Below, piece after piece: positions 52,116-62,857 of a DNA stretch of 64,000 nt. Made by a program: the position numbers and the translations under genes. The stretch is from Rhineura floridana (taxonomy: Eukaryota; Chordata; Lepidosauria; Squamata; Rhineuridae). The number at the start of each line of letters is the position of its first letter. Within the stretch, counting starts at the first letter, position 1. A model generated the notes under the pieces. The model was not told the origin of the DNA. It ran no database searches and worked only from the letters and a program-made list of their open reading frames with translations. The DNA lies in the NCBI RefSeq assembly GCF_030035675.1, contig NC_084489.1:10987001-11051000 (forward strand), given 5' to 3'.

Positions 52116-52859
52116 TACCCACATGAGTACACCATCTTGGAAATGTCATTTACTCCTTTCCCTAGATGGTACAGGTAGGTGTATCTATGTGGGAAAAGTG
52201 GTGTTCAGGGAAATAGAAGTGGCTGGATTGTACCTCAGGAAATCAGAGTTAGCCTGATGCACAAAATTAAAATAGGTTTTAGAAAATACGAGCATGTTCT
52301 TGAAATGAGAAGCAATTATTGCTATGGATTTAGTTTTTTATATATATATTAAAGACTATGTTAATATTAATGCAGACAATGTGATAAGCATACACATTTC
52401 ATCATGCTAAATAATACAAATTAATAAAAATTAAAATGTGTTGTGACATGGGGGAAAGAAGTTGTTTACATCACTAGTGATGTCACTGGTGTTATCCAGT
52501 AGGTGCCTACTGCAACTGTACACTCTTCTAGTCCAGCAGTACTCACTGTGGTGTTGGAATGCTCTCCTTTCCCCAAGTACTGCTTGAAGCCTATTTATTA
52601 GGAAAACTATTTTTCTTGCTTTCTAAAATGTTGCATTAATAAAGGATACTTCTTCATATAATGGACTTAACAGAATTCAGGGTCACAAGAAGGATTCATT
52701 TATGTCCACTAACTTAGGTGGCTCAGAAAAGTAGACAAATTCATGGAATGTAGTCCTGTCAACAGCTGTTAGTCATAACAGCTGAATGGAAATGTCCATG
52801 TTTAGTGACAGTATACTGCCCTGCCGATGATTTGAGATCCGCTGGGGAGGCCATTTTGG
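52116..52859. other. Intergenic stretch without recognised features
   Basis: AT-rich, no exon, no named repeat. Confidence 0.3.
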
Positions 52860-53195
52860 TTCCATCATTGCCAAGAGAAGTCCAGCTTCCTGGAACTCAT
52901 TAGGTCCTCCTTAACAGTGGTACCCAGGCTGCGGAAGGCTCTCCTCCCTGAAGGTAGACTGGTGCCAATGTTGGCTATCTTCCAGTGCCAGGTGAAAACA
53001 TGTTTCATCAAGAATGGGCTCTGGTTTTGACTGTACCTTTTTAATGGTCTATATGTACCTGTGTATTGCAGTATATCAGTTGGAGAGTTGCATTTACTGA
53101 TGTGTTAAAAAAAAAATGACTGTTGCCTGTACTTGTATTGTGACCTGCCCTGAGGTCATTTATGATGGAGGGCAGGAAATAAATCAATAAATGCC
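52860..53195 (+). mobile_element. L2-type LINE 3' end
   Basis: Reading VPRLRKALLPEGRLVPMLAI then FQCQVKTCFIKNGLWF matches the end of L2-type proteins. The tail gtgacctgccctgaggtcat ... ggagggcaggaaataaatca follows. Confidence 0.55.
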
Positions 53196-53951
53196 TGATG
53201 TTGGGGCCTGTTGCTTTCATGCCCCATTTGGGAGCTTCCCAGAAACATTTTGCTGGCCACAGTTTGGAAAAGAATACTGGGCTAACAGGATCTTCCCTAT
53301 TAAGAGCACAAGAACTGACCTCTAGAATCAGACCAGGACCTTCCCGGTTCATGGGGAGTGAAATCTGTTCCTCATTATCAGTGATATCACTGACATGATC
53401 CAATTAGTAGCTGAGAGGGGCAGCCATACACCATCTATATCAAAAGTGATGGTCATGACAATGGAATCCAGTTTGGGCTTTTCCTAAACAGCTTAAAATC
53501 CTAAATTAATATGCAAAACTGGTTTGACTAATGATCATAGTGAGATAGGGGGGAAATGAATGTGTGTATGGTGGGCCACTATAGCCCTACATCACCATCT
53601 CCACATCACTGAGAAGTTTCTTTTGTCTGTGCACAGGTGCTATTCAAGCTCTTAGGTCTCCAAAGATAGAAAAAGAAACAGATTTTTACTATTAGAGCTA
53701 GCATGATGCTGGCTGCTGGTGCAACATTCCTCTCCTTGCTTATGGAAGAAGTAAGTTAGCAAAGAAAGGTGCATAACTCAGCACATGTTCTGCATGCAGA
53801 AAGTCCAAGGTTCAGTCTCTAATGCCCCCTGCTTCAGGATCTCGGGTAACGGCTGGAACCATGAAGTCTGGAAGCTTGCTAAGATGGTTGATTCTGAAAG
53901 GGTGGAGATTGCCTGCTATGTTGCTGATTGTTAATTCATCTCTGTTCACAC
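53196..53951. other. Intergenic stretch; short tRNA-like SINE piece
   Basis: Bases 53765-53830 (gtgcataactcagcacatgt, tgcatgcagaaagtccaagg, ttcagtctctaatgcccc) are a diverged head of the tRNA-Ala-like SINE. The rest is unassigned. Confidence 0.4.
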
Positions 53952-54705
53952 ATTTAAGAACATGAGACAAGCCCTGCTGGATGCAAACAGGACACAAGCA
54001 CAATAGAACTCTCCCTACTTGTGCAGCATAAAGTCCTTTTCCCCCAGGTTCTTCCAACAGTCAGCTTCATTGCTGCCAAGCTTGTTTGGAGTCTTTGGTA
54101 AGAAAAGCTATTTGAAGGTCTAGGTATATAATGTGTGCTGGATCACCCCTGTATGTGCTCATTTACACTTTCCTAGAACTCTAAATGGTTAGCTAGACAG
54201 GATTTAAAATGTAAATGTACTGCCTTCAAGTCAATTCCAACTTATGGCAACCCTATAGGTTTTCATGAGGCTGAAAGGCAGTGACTGGCCCAAGGTCACC
54301 CAGTGAGCTTTATGGCTGTGTGGGGATTCAAACCGTGGTCTCCCACATCATAGTCCAACACCTTAACCACTATGCCACACTGGCTCTTACCCTTGTGGAA
54401 GTCATGCTAGTCCATCAGCAAGTCTTGTTCCTCTATATGTTTGGAATTCTGTCTTTAATTATAGCTTCCACCAGTTTTCCCACAATAGGGGCCTGTAATT
54501 TCCTGAATCCCTTTTTAAAAATTGGTGTTACAGTGGTCACTTTCTTGTCCTTAGGTATGGAGGGTGATGTTAGGGGCAACTTACATAGACTTGTTAAAGG
54601 GATCAGTAATTTTGCATTTGAGTTCTTAAGAATTCAGAGGTGGATACCACCATCTGGATCCTGTGATTTGTTCATTTTTAATTTGTCAGCAAGACCTATT
54701 TCCAC
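53952..54705 (-). mobile_element. L2/CR1-group LINE pieces, reversed, with Sauria SINE between them
   Basis: Bases 53952-54065 resemble the reversed 3' UTR. Bases 54415-54705 read on the minus strand as LADKLKMNKSQDPDGGIHL, PKDKKVTTVTPIFKKGFRKL and LVEAIIKDRI-like, the start of the RT domain of the family at 7402-9608. The two pieces are not contiguous in that LINE, and a SINE sits between them at 54216-54390. Very old and frame-broken. Confidence 0.55.
54216..54390 (-). mobile_element. Sauria-type SINE
   Basis: aatgtactgccttcaagtca ... ggttttcatgaggctgaaag ... ggcccaaggtcacccagtga ... tccaacaccttaaccactat gccacactggc. It has the same internal short form as 33021-33205, lacking the middle segment. 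Confidence 0.85.
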
Positions 54706-55356
54706 ACACACACACACACCAAAAAGTATGTGGAGTACTACCTTTAATTTATTTTGGTGGGTTTGAATAAATTGAGGAGGGCCTTCCATCTATACTCTTG
54801 AAGTATTTAGCATGTGTACAGTATACTTACATTCTTTTAGTTAACGTTCCCGTCTTATTCCAGACGAGGAATTCTCCAGCTTGTGTAGAGTGTGAATTCT
54901 TAAGGGCACTTCCTTAATTGCATTGAATTGCATTGAAACCCACTGAATTTGCTTCACTGAAAATGTGTTCAATGGTGTGGCGCAGGGATAGTTATAACTA
55001 TCTATACGTGCATGTATATTTCACTAAACAGTAGTTACTATACGATGTAGCCCCCTGTAGGTGACGGGAGGGAAATGCAGGATTTATAGGGAAAGGTTCG
55101 AAAAGTTGAGGCTTTCAAGTGAGAAGGGAAAGTTTAAATCTCGCTAAAAAAAAAAAATCACGCTTCTTGTGGGGCTCAGTGACGAATCCGTCTGAATTGT
55201 GGCGATAGAGCAGATGAAAAGAGTCCCTAAATCCCTTTCAAGAATTTATTACACGCATCAGATCGCTAGCTGGGGAAAAACAAATTGTAGGTTTGTGACA
55301 CAGTGAGAAATGTGCAGCTAGTGCTGATGTCGCCTCGGGATTAAAGGGAGTCGAGG
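54706..55356. other. SFRP4 upstream region
   Basis: A short (CA)n run is at 54706-54718. The rest to 55356 has no recognised repeat and may hold upstream control sequence. Confidence 0.3.
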
Positions 55357-55500
55357 TGATGTCAACGCGCGTGTCTTTGAAGAAACGCGCGCACACACAA
55401 CTCCCCCCCCTTCCCGGCCCCGAACCACGAACGGCGTTGGTGAAAGAGAACGATCCCGTTCCCACGTCATGGGTGGCACCGATTATAAATATGGTCCCAC
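55357..55500 (+). promoter_or_regulatory. SFRP4 core promoter with TATA box
   Basis: TATAAATA at 55484-55491 in the context gattataaatatgg predicts transcription start near 55515 and a ~190-base 5' UTR. Upstream are a CRE-like TGATGTCA (55357-55364), a TCF/LEF-type CTTTGAA (55375-55381) between two CGCGCG-rich words, and a CRE half-site ACGTCAT (55464-55470). The motifs are seen; their use is inferred. Confidence 0.6.
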
Positions 55501-55706
55501 CGAGTCCATGGTCGCCTGCCAGCCTCAGATCGCCCCAGAAGAAGGCTCCGGCTCTTGGCTCAGCCGCACGCCCCGGGAGGGCTCGAACTTTTCAGGGGGC
55601 GTGTGGGCGAGGACAGGGCCGGGCTCGCACCCACCGGAGGGGAAGAAGAGCCGGGGGGGTGACCTCCGAGAAGGCGGACACCGAAGGAGCCGCACTGCTC
55701 GAGCGG

Positions 55707-56160
55707 ATGATGGAGGCGCTGGCCCTCCTGGCGTGGCTCTCGCTGTGGCTCTTCAGGGCCACCGCGGGGCTCCCCGGCTCTCCATGCGAGCCGGTGCGCA
55801 TCCACATGTGCAGGCACATGCCCTGGAACATCACCCGCATGCCCAACCACCTGCACCACAGCACCCAGGAGAACGCCGTCTTGGCCATCGAGCAGTACCA
55901 GGAGCTGGTGGACATCGGCTGCAGCCCGGTGCTCAGCTTCTTCCTCTGCGCCATGTACGCTCCCATCTGCACCGTTGAGTTTCTCCACGACCCCATCAAG
56001 CCCTGCAAGTCCCTGTGCCAGCGAGCCCGAGACGGCTGCGAGCCCATCATGAAGAGGTACAACCACAGCTGGCCCGAGGGCTTGTCTTGCGACGACCTGC
56101 CCGTCTACGATCGCGGGGTCTGCATCGCGCCCGAGGCCATCGTCACGGATCTGCCCGAAG
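55707..56160 (+). CDS. SFRP4: SFRP4 exon 1 coding part
   Basis: Signal peptide and whole frizzled domain. Donor cccgaag|gtgagg. Very GC-rich, part of a CpG island. Open frames on the opposite strand here are shadows. Confidence 0.95.
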
Positions 56161-59100
56161 GTGAGGAGAGGGGAGGGGCGGGCAAGAGGGGCGCCTTCGA
56201 AGGCGCAGATCTGACCCAGCCAAGGCAAACCCAGCGTAGGCGGTGCGGTCCTATATGTACTGACACTTCCCTGAGAGAAAACTCCATCGGACTTACGTCT
56301 GTGGAGGCCTGTGAAAGGAGATCTGAGGATGAAGATGATAACTAAAGATGCACGCTACCCAATCTCATTTCCCAGAAAATCCGCCCACTGATTTCAGCGG
56401 AGCTTTTCTTTCGCTTTTCATTCATCCTGATCCTAGTCACCTTTACTCGGAAGTAAGCCCCGCGGGGAGGGGGGGGAGAAAAGCTTCCGAGTCGTTCCTA
56501 AGGGTTTGCGCCCCAAATCACGCCCTGCTTGACGATCCAATGGGGTCCGCCGGGAAGCAAGTTCTGGTGAGCAATTCCGTCCACACTTCATCGGAAACAA
56601 AACCAGGTCTGCTCTGCTCCAAGGAAGCCCGATGAGGGCTGAGCTGCCTGCTCCCGGCTCACGCGGTGGGACTCCGCGGCAGTCGTGAGCAGATTTACTG
56701 GGAGGGTACCTTGTCTGCGGAAGGCGACAGGGCTGGCTTCGTTCGGAGTCGACCTGCCCTCCCGGGCTGCCCACACTGGGGTTTCACTGGCTGGCAGATG
56801 GTGCTGAACTGAGGAGGTGCCGGCTGTTCCAGTGCTGAAACACTGTGAGACCATTTTTCTCAGATGATACTTTTTAAAAATGTTCCTTCTCCCCGCTCCA
56901 GTCCTTTTTTCCGATCAAATAGTCAACGGCTGTTCTTGTTATTTTATTTTATTGGTGTTACCTCGTTAAGAAGATGTGAAGTGGATTGATTTATCTGACG
57001 ATGTGATGGTCCACGAAAAACCTCTGCTTTCCGGATGCAAGACCTCAAACCTCGGTGAGTTCCGCTGCCCCACAGCATCATGCGATCCTCTCCCTCTAAC
57101 CTGCCGAAAACGAATCCTGTCCACATTCAGAAGTCTTATAAATATTTCATTCTCTGGTTTGTTTTGTTTTAAATAAAGATCGCTGCAAGTGTAAGAAGGT
57201 AAAGCCCATGCTAGCGACGTATCTGACCAAAAACTACACGTACGGTAAGTCATTCGACAACACTTTTATATATTTTAAAAATCCCTTGCAAGTTGATGAG
57301 TTACGGCCTCACTTCCCATCTTGTGGCCGGTTTCATATCATAGTGATCGTCCTATCGTATATTTTTCCTTCCTTAGAGCGGATGAAATCTGACCCTTTTA
57401 CTTAGTCGACCAAATAGCCTAAGAGTAAAAACTATTGCAAACGAATTGAGGCGATTTTATAGCTGCTTCCTTCCTCCAGAACGTTAAGACTTCTCCCACA
57501 TCAGACCTAGCGATAAGTGTTTTTTGAAGACACTGATATTAACTACAATTGATGTATTTTTTTTAAAGAGGGGAGAGAATGAAAGAAGTTATGTCTAAGA
57601 TTTCCAAACATGTACTAATGCACGTGTGAATGTAATTTCGACAAAACAAACGTTAATGTCCCCAAAGTTCGAATAATATTAATATTTCTGGTTTTATATC
57701 CGAGAGAAAGGTTCTTTGGGTTCATTCCTGAATAAGTTAGGTCCCAGTGCTGTACTGAATATCTGAGGCTGCAATTATTGCATCCCTACTTGGGACTATG
57801 TTCCATTGACGTCAGTAGCATTTTCTTCTGAGTAAACATGCATAGATACAGTGTTTAAGTCCCTGGACTCCTTCGAGAGAAAGGGAGAAATATAAATTTA
57901 ACAACAATAATAATAATTTGAAGGGAATTAAACCCATTACAACTATGTTTAGAAAATATTAGCTTTCTAAAAAGTATACATGGGATACTTGTGGCTTACT
58001 CTCAAGTAAGTATAGAGGACTGTAGGATCCCCCCCTTTAACCATATATCCTATATCTAGATATGATCCTGAATAAGAGAAAGTAAGCTCTGTTGAAATCA
58101 AATAACTTGCTTCTAAGTAAAGTGTGTTTATGGCTGAGTTCTGCTGAAATCCACAGCAGGATAAAAACACCTCCAGTCCTAATATGCCAAATACCAATTG
58201 TATTAATTCAAATGATTAAATTAGCAGGATATTATTTTAGAAAGGTTGATAATGAGAAATGATTTTGTCCAGGAAAATGGGATGTGTTCTAATGCAAAAT
58301 GAAACTAATATACAGCTTTTAAAACTGTTGTTGTTGTCTTCTACAATATCCAAAGGGCCAGGCTCTCTGCAAAACTAAAAGAAACCAAATTGCCTGACTA
58401 TATGGTTACAGTCTTTGATGGAACAGAGGAGAAGGGTAAGGAATGGGATGAGAAAGGAGATGTTGCATTCTACTGTAGAAGGAAATTGGATTAACAAGGC
58501 TGGCATCAACATATCATTTATTATTCCCATGCATATGCCACTGTTCACCTATTTAGAGCACAATCCTACACATGCCAACTCAAAAATAAGCCCCCTTGAT
58601 TACAGTGAGACATACTAACAGCTAAACATCCATAAAATTGTGCTGTTGGTCCCTGGATCAGCCATCAACAATTCTGAATAAGAATGATAAAGCATCAACT
58701 ACCTGATCTGGCTAGGAGAGCTGCAAGAATAAGCAGGCTTCCTCACATGTATCACTTGCTGTATCAGGAATCATGGGCATAAGTCTGATGTGTATCCAAG
58801 CAGGCATCAGAATGCACATCCTAAGGGCATAAGCTGTCTGTCTGCTGTGCAGATAAATAGACATTGATATTCACTTACTGAAGCAGCTAGTCACAAATAA
58901 ATGCCTGTTTTAAGCATGTGCACCAAGCATTAGACAACATGGAGCCCAGAAGGCTTTTCAAAAGAAAGACATTTTAACAGACCTTCTAAAAGATCCATGA
59001 GCATGGGTTTGGCAAGCTTCCATTTAGACACAATCCCACAAAGGAAAAGCCACCACCAAGAAGGCACCAGTTCTGCCCAATGATAACTTTGCCTCTGTAG

Positions 59101-62100
59101 GTTATAGTAGTCACAATCGTGCCTCATTGCTTGATCTCACCTCTCAGGGGAGATAGGAATCCTACATAGACAGATAGCTCTCAAATATTCCAGACACAGA
59201 ACATTTAGGAACTTAAAACCAGCCCCTTGAATTTGACCTAGAGACTTCCACAGCAGCCTTCCTTTCTCACTAGCGTAAGTGATAAATTTGGAGTAACTAG
59301 GATGGCTTGTGTGGGCAAAAGTGTTGGCAAGCAAGTAAATAAAAATGCATACACCTTTACTTACTTTCTGTTTTACTTTGTATGTAAGCCTAAATGAAGT
59401 GCTATTAACTTCTATCAACTTTTACCTAAAGCCCAATTTATATTTTATTGTATTATTTAAAAGGTGTTATCATTTAAGACCTTGTCGTTGCAGGCTTGCA
59501 GCAAGAGATCATAAGTCTGTTTAATGAGGAACAAACCTTACTGTTCAGTGGGATTTACTCTGCAGTCAATGTACTGCTTTCCAGGGGAAGTTAGCAAGAC
59601 TGGGCTCTGAGTAAAGATTCACAGCATACTGGGCTGCTGGTTGGGCAGCCTTATCATTTACCCTTCCATTTTGTGTTGCAGTTATTCATGCTAAAGTAAA
59701 GAGATTGGAGAGAGGAAGCTGCAATGAAATCACCACAATGGTTGACGTGAAAGACGTACTGAAATCTTCAACTCCAGTTCCCCGTTCTCTTGTTCCTCTG
59801 CATACCAATTCTTCCTGCCAATGCCCGCCTCTTCTACCAAAACAGGATGTCCTAATTATGTGCTATGAGTGGCGCTCAAGGTAAGCAATGATCACATGGC
59901 AAGAAACTGCCGCCATCAAGATGCCTATTTTTAAAACATTTCCTTAGCATTTTTTTTTGGGGGGGGGACAGCAAATGACACCCTTAACATGCATGGAGCT
60001 GCCCCGTCCCTTGAAGAAAATGGGGATGCCCCTGAGGTTTGGACAGCTCCATGTATGCATCTGAGAGCTTGCCTGGTATAATGGTTAGAGTGGTGGACTT
60101 GGCTTGGGGTATGCTGAGTTCAGACCTCCTCTCAGCTATGACGCTCGGTGGGTAGCTTTGGCAGGGCTGGCCCAAGACACTTTGCTGCCTGAGGTGGACA
60201 AGATGGCGCCTCCCTACTCCACAAACAGAAGCTGTGAAATCTTACTTCAACACTGAAGATGGGGCAGCATCTCCCACTGCAGCTGAGAGAGGCAGGCAAG
60301 CGTAGGGGGCGCAGGACAGTTCACAAACGTGGCACTGGCAGGTTTGTCCTGAGCACTTCCCTGCTGCTCACCTGCTACACTGCCTGGCACCTGCTTACTG
60401 CCCACTCAAACAAATGCTGTAATGCGGCAGTGCATCATGTGAGTGGAACAATATCTGGAGGAGGTCATGGCTGGAGAGAGCTGGATGTCTCCCTTAGTCA
60501 GAGGCCTTTCTCAACTTTCCTGTGACAGAAAGAAAGAGGGTAACGACAGCCAGTCATCCTTGGCCATCAACAATCAAGCATTGTCCCTGGGCACCAGCTC
60601 AGCAGGATGGGAATGGCAAGGGGACTTGGGAGGAAATCAGTAGCAGTGCCTGTGGTGGGGCAGAGCTGCTTATCTTCTGGATGGGGATGGGACAGTGGTG
60701 AGGTTGGGGTCATGGAATTGCACCAGCAAAAAGGAAATGGACTGCCTTCAAGTGCAACCCTACGAATAGGGTTTTCATGGTAAGTGGTCTTCAGAGGGGG
60801 TTTACCATTGCCTCCCTCTGAGGCTAGTCCTCCCCAGCTGGCTAGGGCCTGCTCAGCTTGCCACAGCTGCACAAGCCAGCCCCTTCCTTGTCTGCAACTG
60901 CCAGCTGGGGGGCAATGGGCTCCTTGGGACTATGCAGCTTGCTCACGGCTGCACAGGTGGCAGGGCTTGTAACCCTGAGCCACTCACTTGGGGGTGATCT
61001 TTAGCTGGCCCTTGACACCCAGGAGACACGAGCGGGGATTTGAACTCACAGACTCTGGACTCCCAGCCAGGCTCTCCTCCCCACTGTGCTATACCAGCTG
61101 TTAATTGCACCAGCAGGGGCACCATATTTGTGGTGCTGGTCCTACCTGTGCAACCTCTTGGCCTCAGCTTCACCACCACCCCACCTCAGGCCTGTTCAGG
61201 TAAGCTGCAGCTATGCTGGTGTTGGGAGGGCAGCTCCTCTCCACTGCCCACGCCACTACTGGAGGAAAGCCCAGGGGGGCTGCCACTGCTATCCCCCCAG
61301 CATGTGCTGCCTGGAGAAGCTGCCTCACTCTGCCTCATGGCAGGGCTGGCCCTGAGTAAATCACTAACATTCAGTTTATCCTACCAGTGAGGGGTGTTGC
61401 AGGCTGCCCTGAACTCCTCGGGGAAAGGGTGGGATTGAAATAGGATTAGTCATAATCAGTTTGAGCTCTCAGATCTATAGAAGTGATTGTATTGATGCTT
61501 TGAAAAGAAAAAGGATGGACATGGGATAGGAAGCCAGAGAAAATGAATTAAAAAAAACACCCTTCAGCAAGGATCAACTATCTGTGTTTTGATTCTGAAG
61601 ACAATGGAAAGGGAAGTAGGAGAATGCAGTGCAAGAAACATAATCTTGATTAATCTTGAGGTATTTGGGAATGTATTTGTGAAAGCTTTCAAAATTAAGC
61701 TGCGGAATAGGAAAAGATTAGAAAGAGTTATATATTTCATGGAAGAAATTTGGTAATCATGGTTTTAAAGGTCATTGAGGTTTTAATTTTACATGCTTTG
61801 TTAAAGAATTTGAAAAAAAGAAAGCAAAGACAAAATATTGTGTTTCTCATTTAACTTGGCCATATGTAAACACCGTTTGAGTCACAGTGGCTTTTTAAAA
61901 TGTTAGAAGTAACAGTCTGTTGCTTGGAAAAGTGCTAATAAAAATACCACATTCTTGTTTCTAGCACAATTTTCCCTTTTATGATTATATTTTGGGACCC
62001 AGCCTTAGATGAAAAGGCATGGAAGTCTCACATTGAACTAGGGTCACAACAGCAAAACCCATCACAAATGCTCAGTCTGATTCAGTTTCAGGTGCAAAAC

Positions 62101-62857
62101 ACATAGTGGGATATTTGTTGCATATTTTGTAGGGATGATGATGATGATTATCAACAACGACAACAACAACAAATTCTCAAAAATATACAGACACAGCAAG
62201 CATGCTAGCAACACATCCCAACACCAAGGCCATTCAATCCAGGTCATGGATCATTTCAACAAGAAGTTTGCAAGCCTGAATAGATCTAATCTGAATAGAA
62301 TTAATCAACAAGAACATAAAGAGACAACTTGTAACAGTTAATTTGTACAAATGTCAGTATTTTTATTTAACCCCACATTTTTGTCTACATTGTATTTGTT
62401 AATAAGTACATTGATAAAGGAAAATTAGCATTATGGACAGTTCAGAAAAGTAAAAAATGCTTAATGTTGCAGTCTTATACACACTTACATGTAATGGGAA
62501 TAAGTACCACTGAACTCAGAGATTTACTTTTGAGTAGACATACATAGGATTGCACTATAAGTTCTATTGTTTTCACTGAAGTAAGACCCATTGAATTCGG
62601 TGGGGCTTCCTCCCAGATAAGAGGGTAGAGCATTGCAGCTCTAAGCACATCTCGCTATTGAAATCAGATTGAAATGTAGAAATGCTTACTTTTGATTGAA
62701 ATGAGCCCTATGTTTTCATGTTTCATTCTGTAATTAGGAAATGAACTATATATATCTTTTGTACTCTTCTTGAATCTACAATTGCCATTTCAGATTGATG
62801 CTTCTTGATGGGTGCTCAGTTGAAAAATGGAAGGACCCATTAAGTCAAAGATTTAAG
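55707..62857 (+). CDS. SFRP4: Secreted frizzled-related protein 4 (exons 1-5, 3' end outside window)
   Basis: SFRP4 is a secreted Wnt modulator that binds Wnts extracellularly, with roles in bone, phosphate and gonad biology. Exons 55707-56160, 56974-57054, 57179-57244, 59682-59880 and 62794-62857 join in frame (phases 1,1,1,2,0) to 288 residues; human SFRP4 has 346. Residues 1-21 form a signal peptide. A frizzled cysteine-rich domain spans ~27-139 with all ten cysteines (27, 35, 72, 81, 88, 100, 104, 111, 128, 139). Key words are [40 protein letters not shown] and [20 protein letters not shown]. Two sequons are visible (NIT, NHS). The netrin-like part starts at [14 protein letters not shown] and continues [34 protein letters not shown]. 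Two adjacent ATGs exist (55707, 55710); the second has the better context (A at -3, G at +4). The distinctive words identify SFRP4 rather than SFRP1, 2, 5 or FRZB. Confidence 0.95.
56161..56973 (+). other. SFRP4 intron 1
   Basis: GC-rich at first (CpG island shoulder), then AT-richer. Bases 56424-56460 (atcctgatcctagtcacctt, tactcggaagtaagccccgc) are half of a GCAATCCTAT-family repeat. No other feature. Confidence 0.5.
56974..57054 (+). CDS. SFRP4: SFRP4 exon 2
   Basis: Acceptor gttaagaag|atgtgaag, donor cctcg|gtgagt. Encodes [20 protein letters not shown] then GCKTSNL. The acceptor lacks a strong pyrimidine tract directly before it, but a T-rich run precedes it at 56936-56960. Confidence 0.9.
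57179..57244 (+). CDS. SFRP4: SFRP4 exon 3
   Basis: Acceptor aaataaag|atcgctgc, donor tacg|gtaagt. Encodes [20 protein letters not shown] then TY, the start of the netrin-like domain. A T-rich tract (ggtttgttttgtttt) precedes the acceptor. Confidence 0.92.
57245..59681 (+). other. SFRP4 intron 3
   Basis: Holds GCAATCCTAT-family palindromic repeats at 57769-57853 (ggctgcaattattgcatccc ...) and 58557-58643 (agcacaatcctacacatgcc ... cataaaattgtgct). Diverged pieces of the same family lie at ~57985-58150 and ~59540-59615. An L2-type tail at 57860-57920 ends in aacaacaataataat. Otherwise unassigned. Confidence 0.45.
59682..59880 (+). CDS. SFRP4: SFRP4 exon 4
   Basis: Acceptor gtgttgcag|ttattcat, donor ctcaag|gtaagc. 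Encodes [20 protein letters not shown] to [11 protein letters not shown]. Confidence 0.95.
60070..60165 (+). mobile_element. Sauria-like SINE head
   Basis: cctggtataatggttagagt (A box) and gctgagttcagacctcctct (B-box region), then gacgctcggtgggtagcttt. The 3' half is replaced by GC-rich sequence. Confidence 0.55.
60166..60715. other. GC-rich repeat-like sequence in SFRP4 intron 4
   Basis: Words such as ctggcccaagacactttgct and gcctgaggtggacaagatgg are common in lizard repeats. Together with 61116-61350 it may be one element split by the SINE, since AATTGCACCAGCA is the SINE target. No coding features. Confidence 0.35.
60729..61102 (-). mobile_element. 374-bp tRNA-derived SINE with Sauria/BovB-type tail and 13-bp target duplication
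   Basis: Perfect AATTGCACCAGCA copies flank it (60716-60728 and 61103-61115). On the minus strand the head has an A box (ctggtatagcacagtgggga) and a B box (gagttcaaatccccgctcgt). A ~220-bp GC-rich body (gccaccttgtgcagc-like words, agctggcagttgcagacaag) follows. The last ~100 bp (gggaggcaatggtaaacccc, catgaaaaccctattcgtag) are the Sauria/BovB tail. The body is unlike the Sauria SINEs in this window. It sits in SFRP4 intron 4. Confidence 0.75.
61116..62467. other. Rest of SFRP4 intron 4, left part
   Basis: GC-rich to ~61350, then AT-rich and unassigned. A (GAT)n/(AAC)n microsatellite lies at 62134-62172. Confidence 0.35.
62468..62554. repeat. Short palindromic repeat (GCAATCCTAT family), 87 bp
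   Basis: TGCAGTCTTATACACACTTA pairs with TGAGTAGACATACATAGGAT then TGCA at the other end. The centre is aatgggaataagtaccactg. At least six further copies are in the window (24427, 29745, 38075, 44188, 57769, 58557). Confidence 0.7.
62794..62857 (+). CDS. SFRP4: SFRP4 exon 5
   Basis: Acceptor ccatttcag|attgatgc, donor tttaag|gtaaga. Encodes [20 protein letters not shown] then FK. The final exon with the basic C-terminal tail is not in the window. Confidence 0.93.

Noticed and set aside
54706-54721. (CA)n run as a regulatory Z-DNA element
   Set aside because: Too short, and nothing else supports a role. Treated as a simple repeat.
55469-56228. Long overlapping frames on both strands across SFRP4 exon 1
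   Set aside because: These are GC-rich shadows of the SFRP4 coding frame, and only that frame carries conserved cysteines and splice sites.
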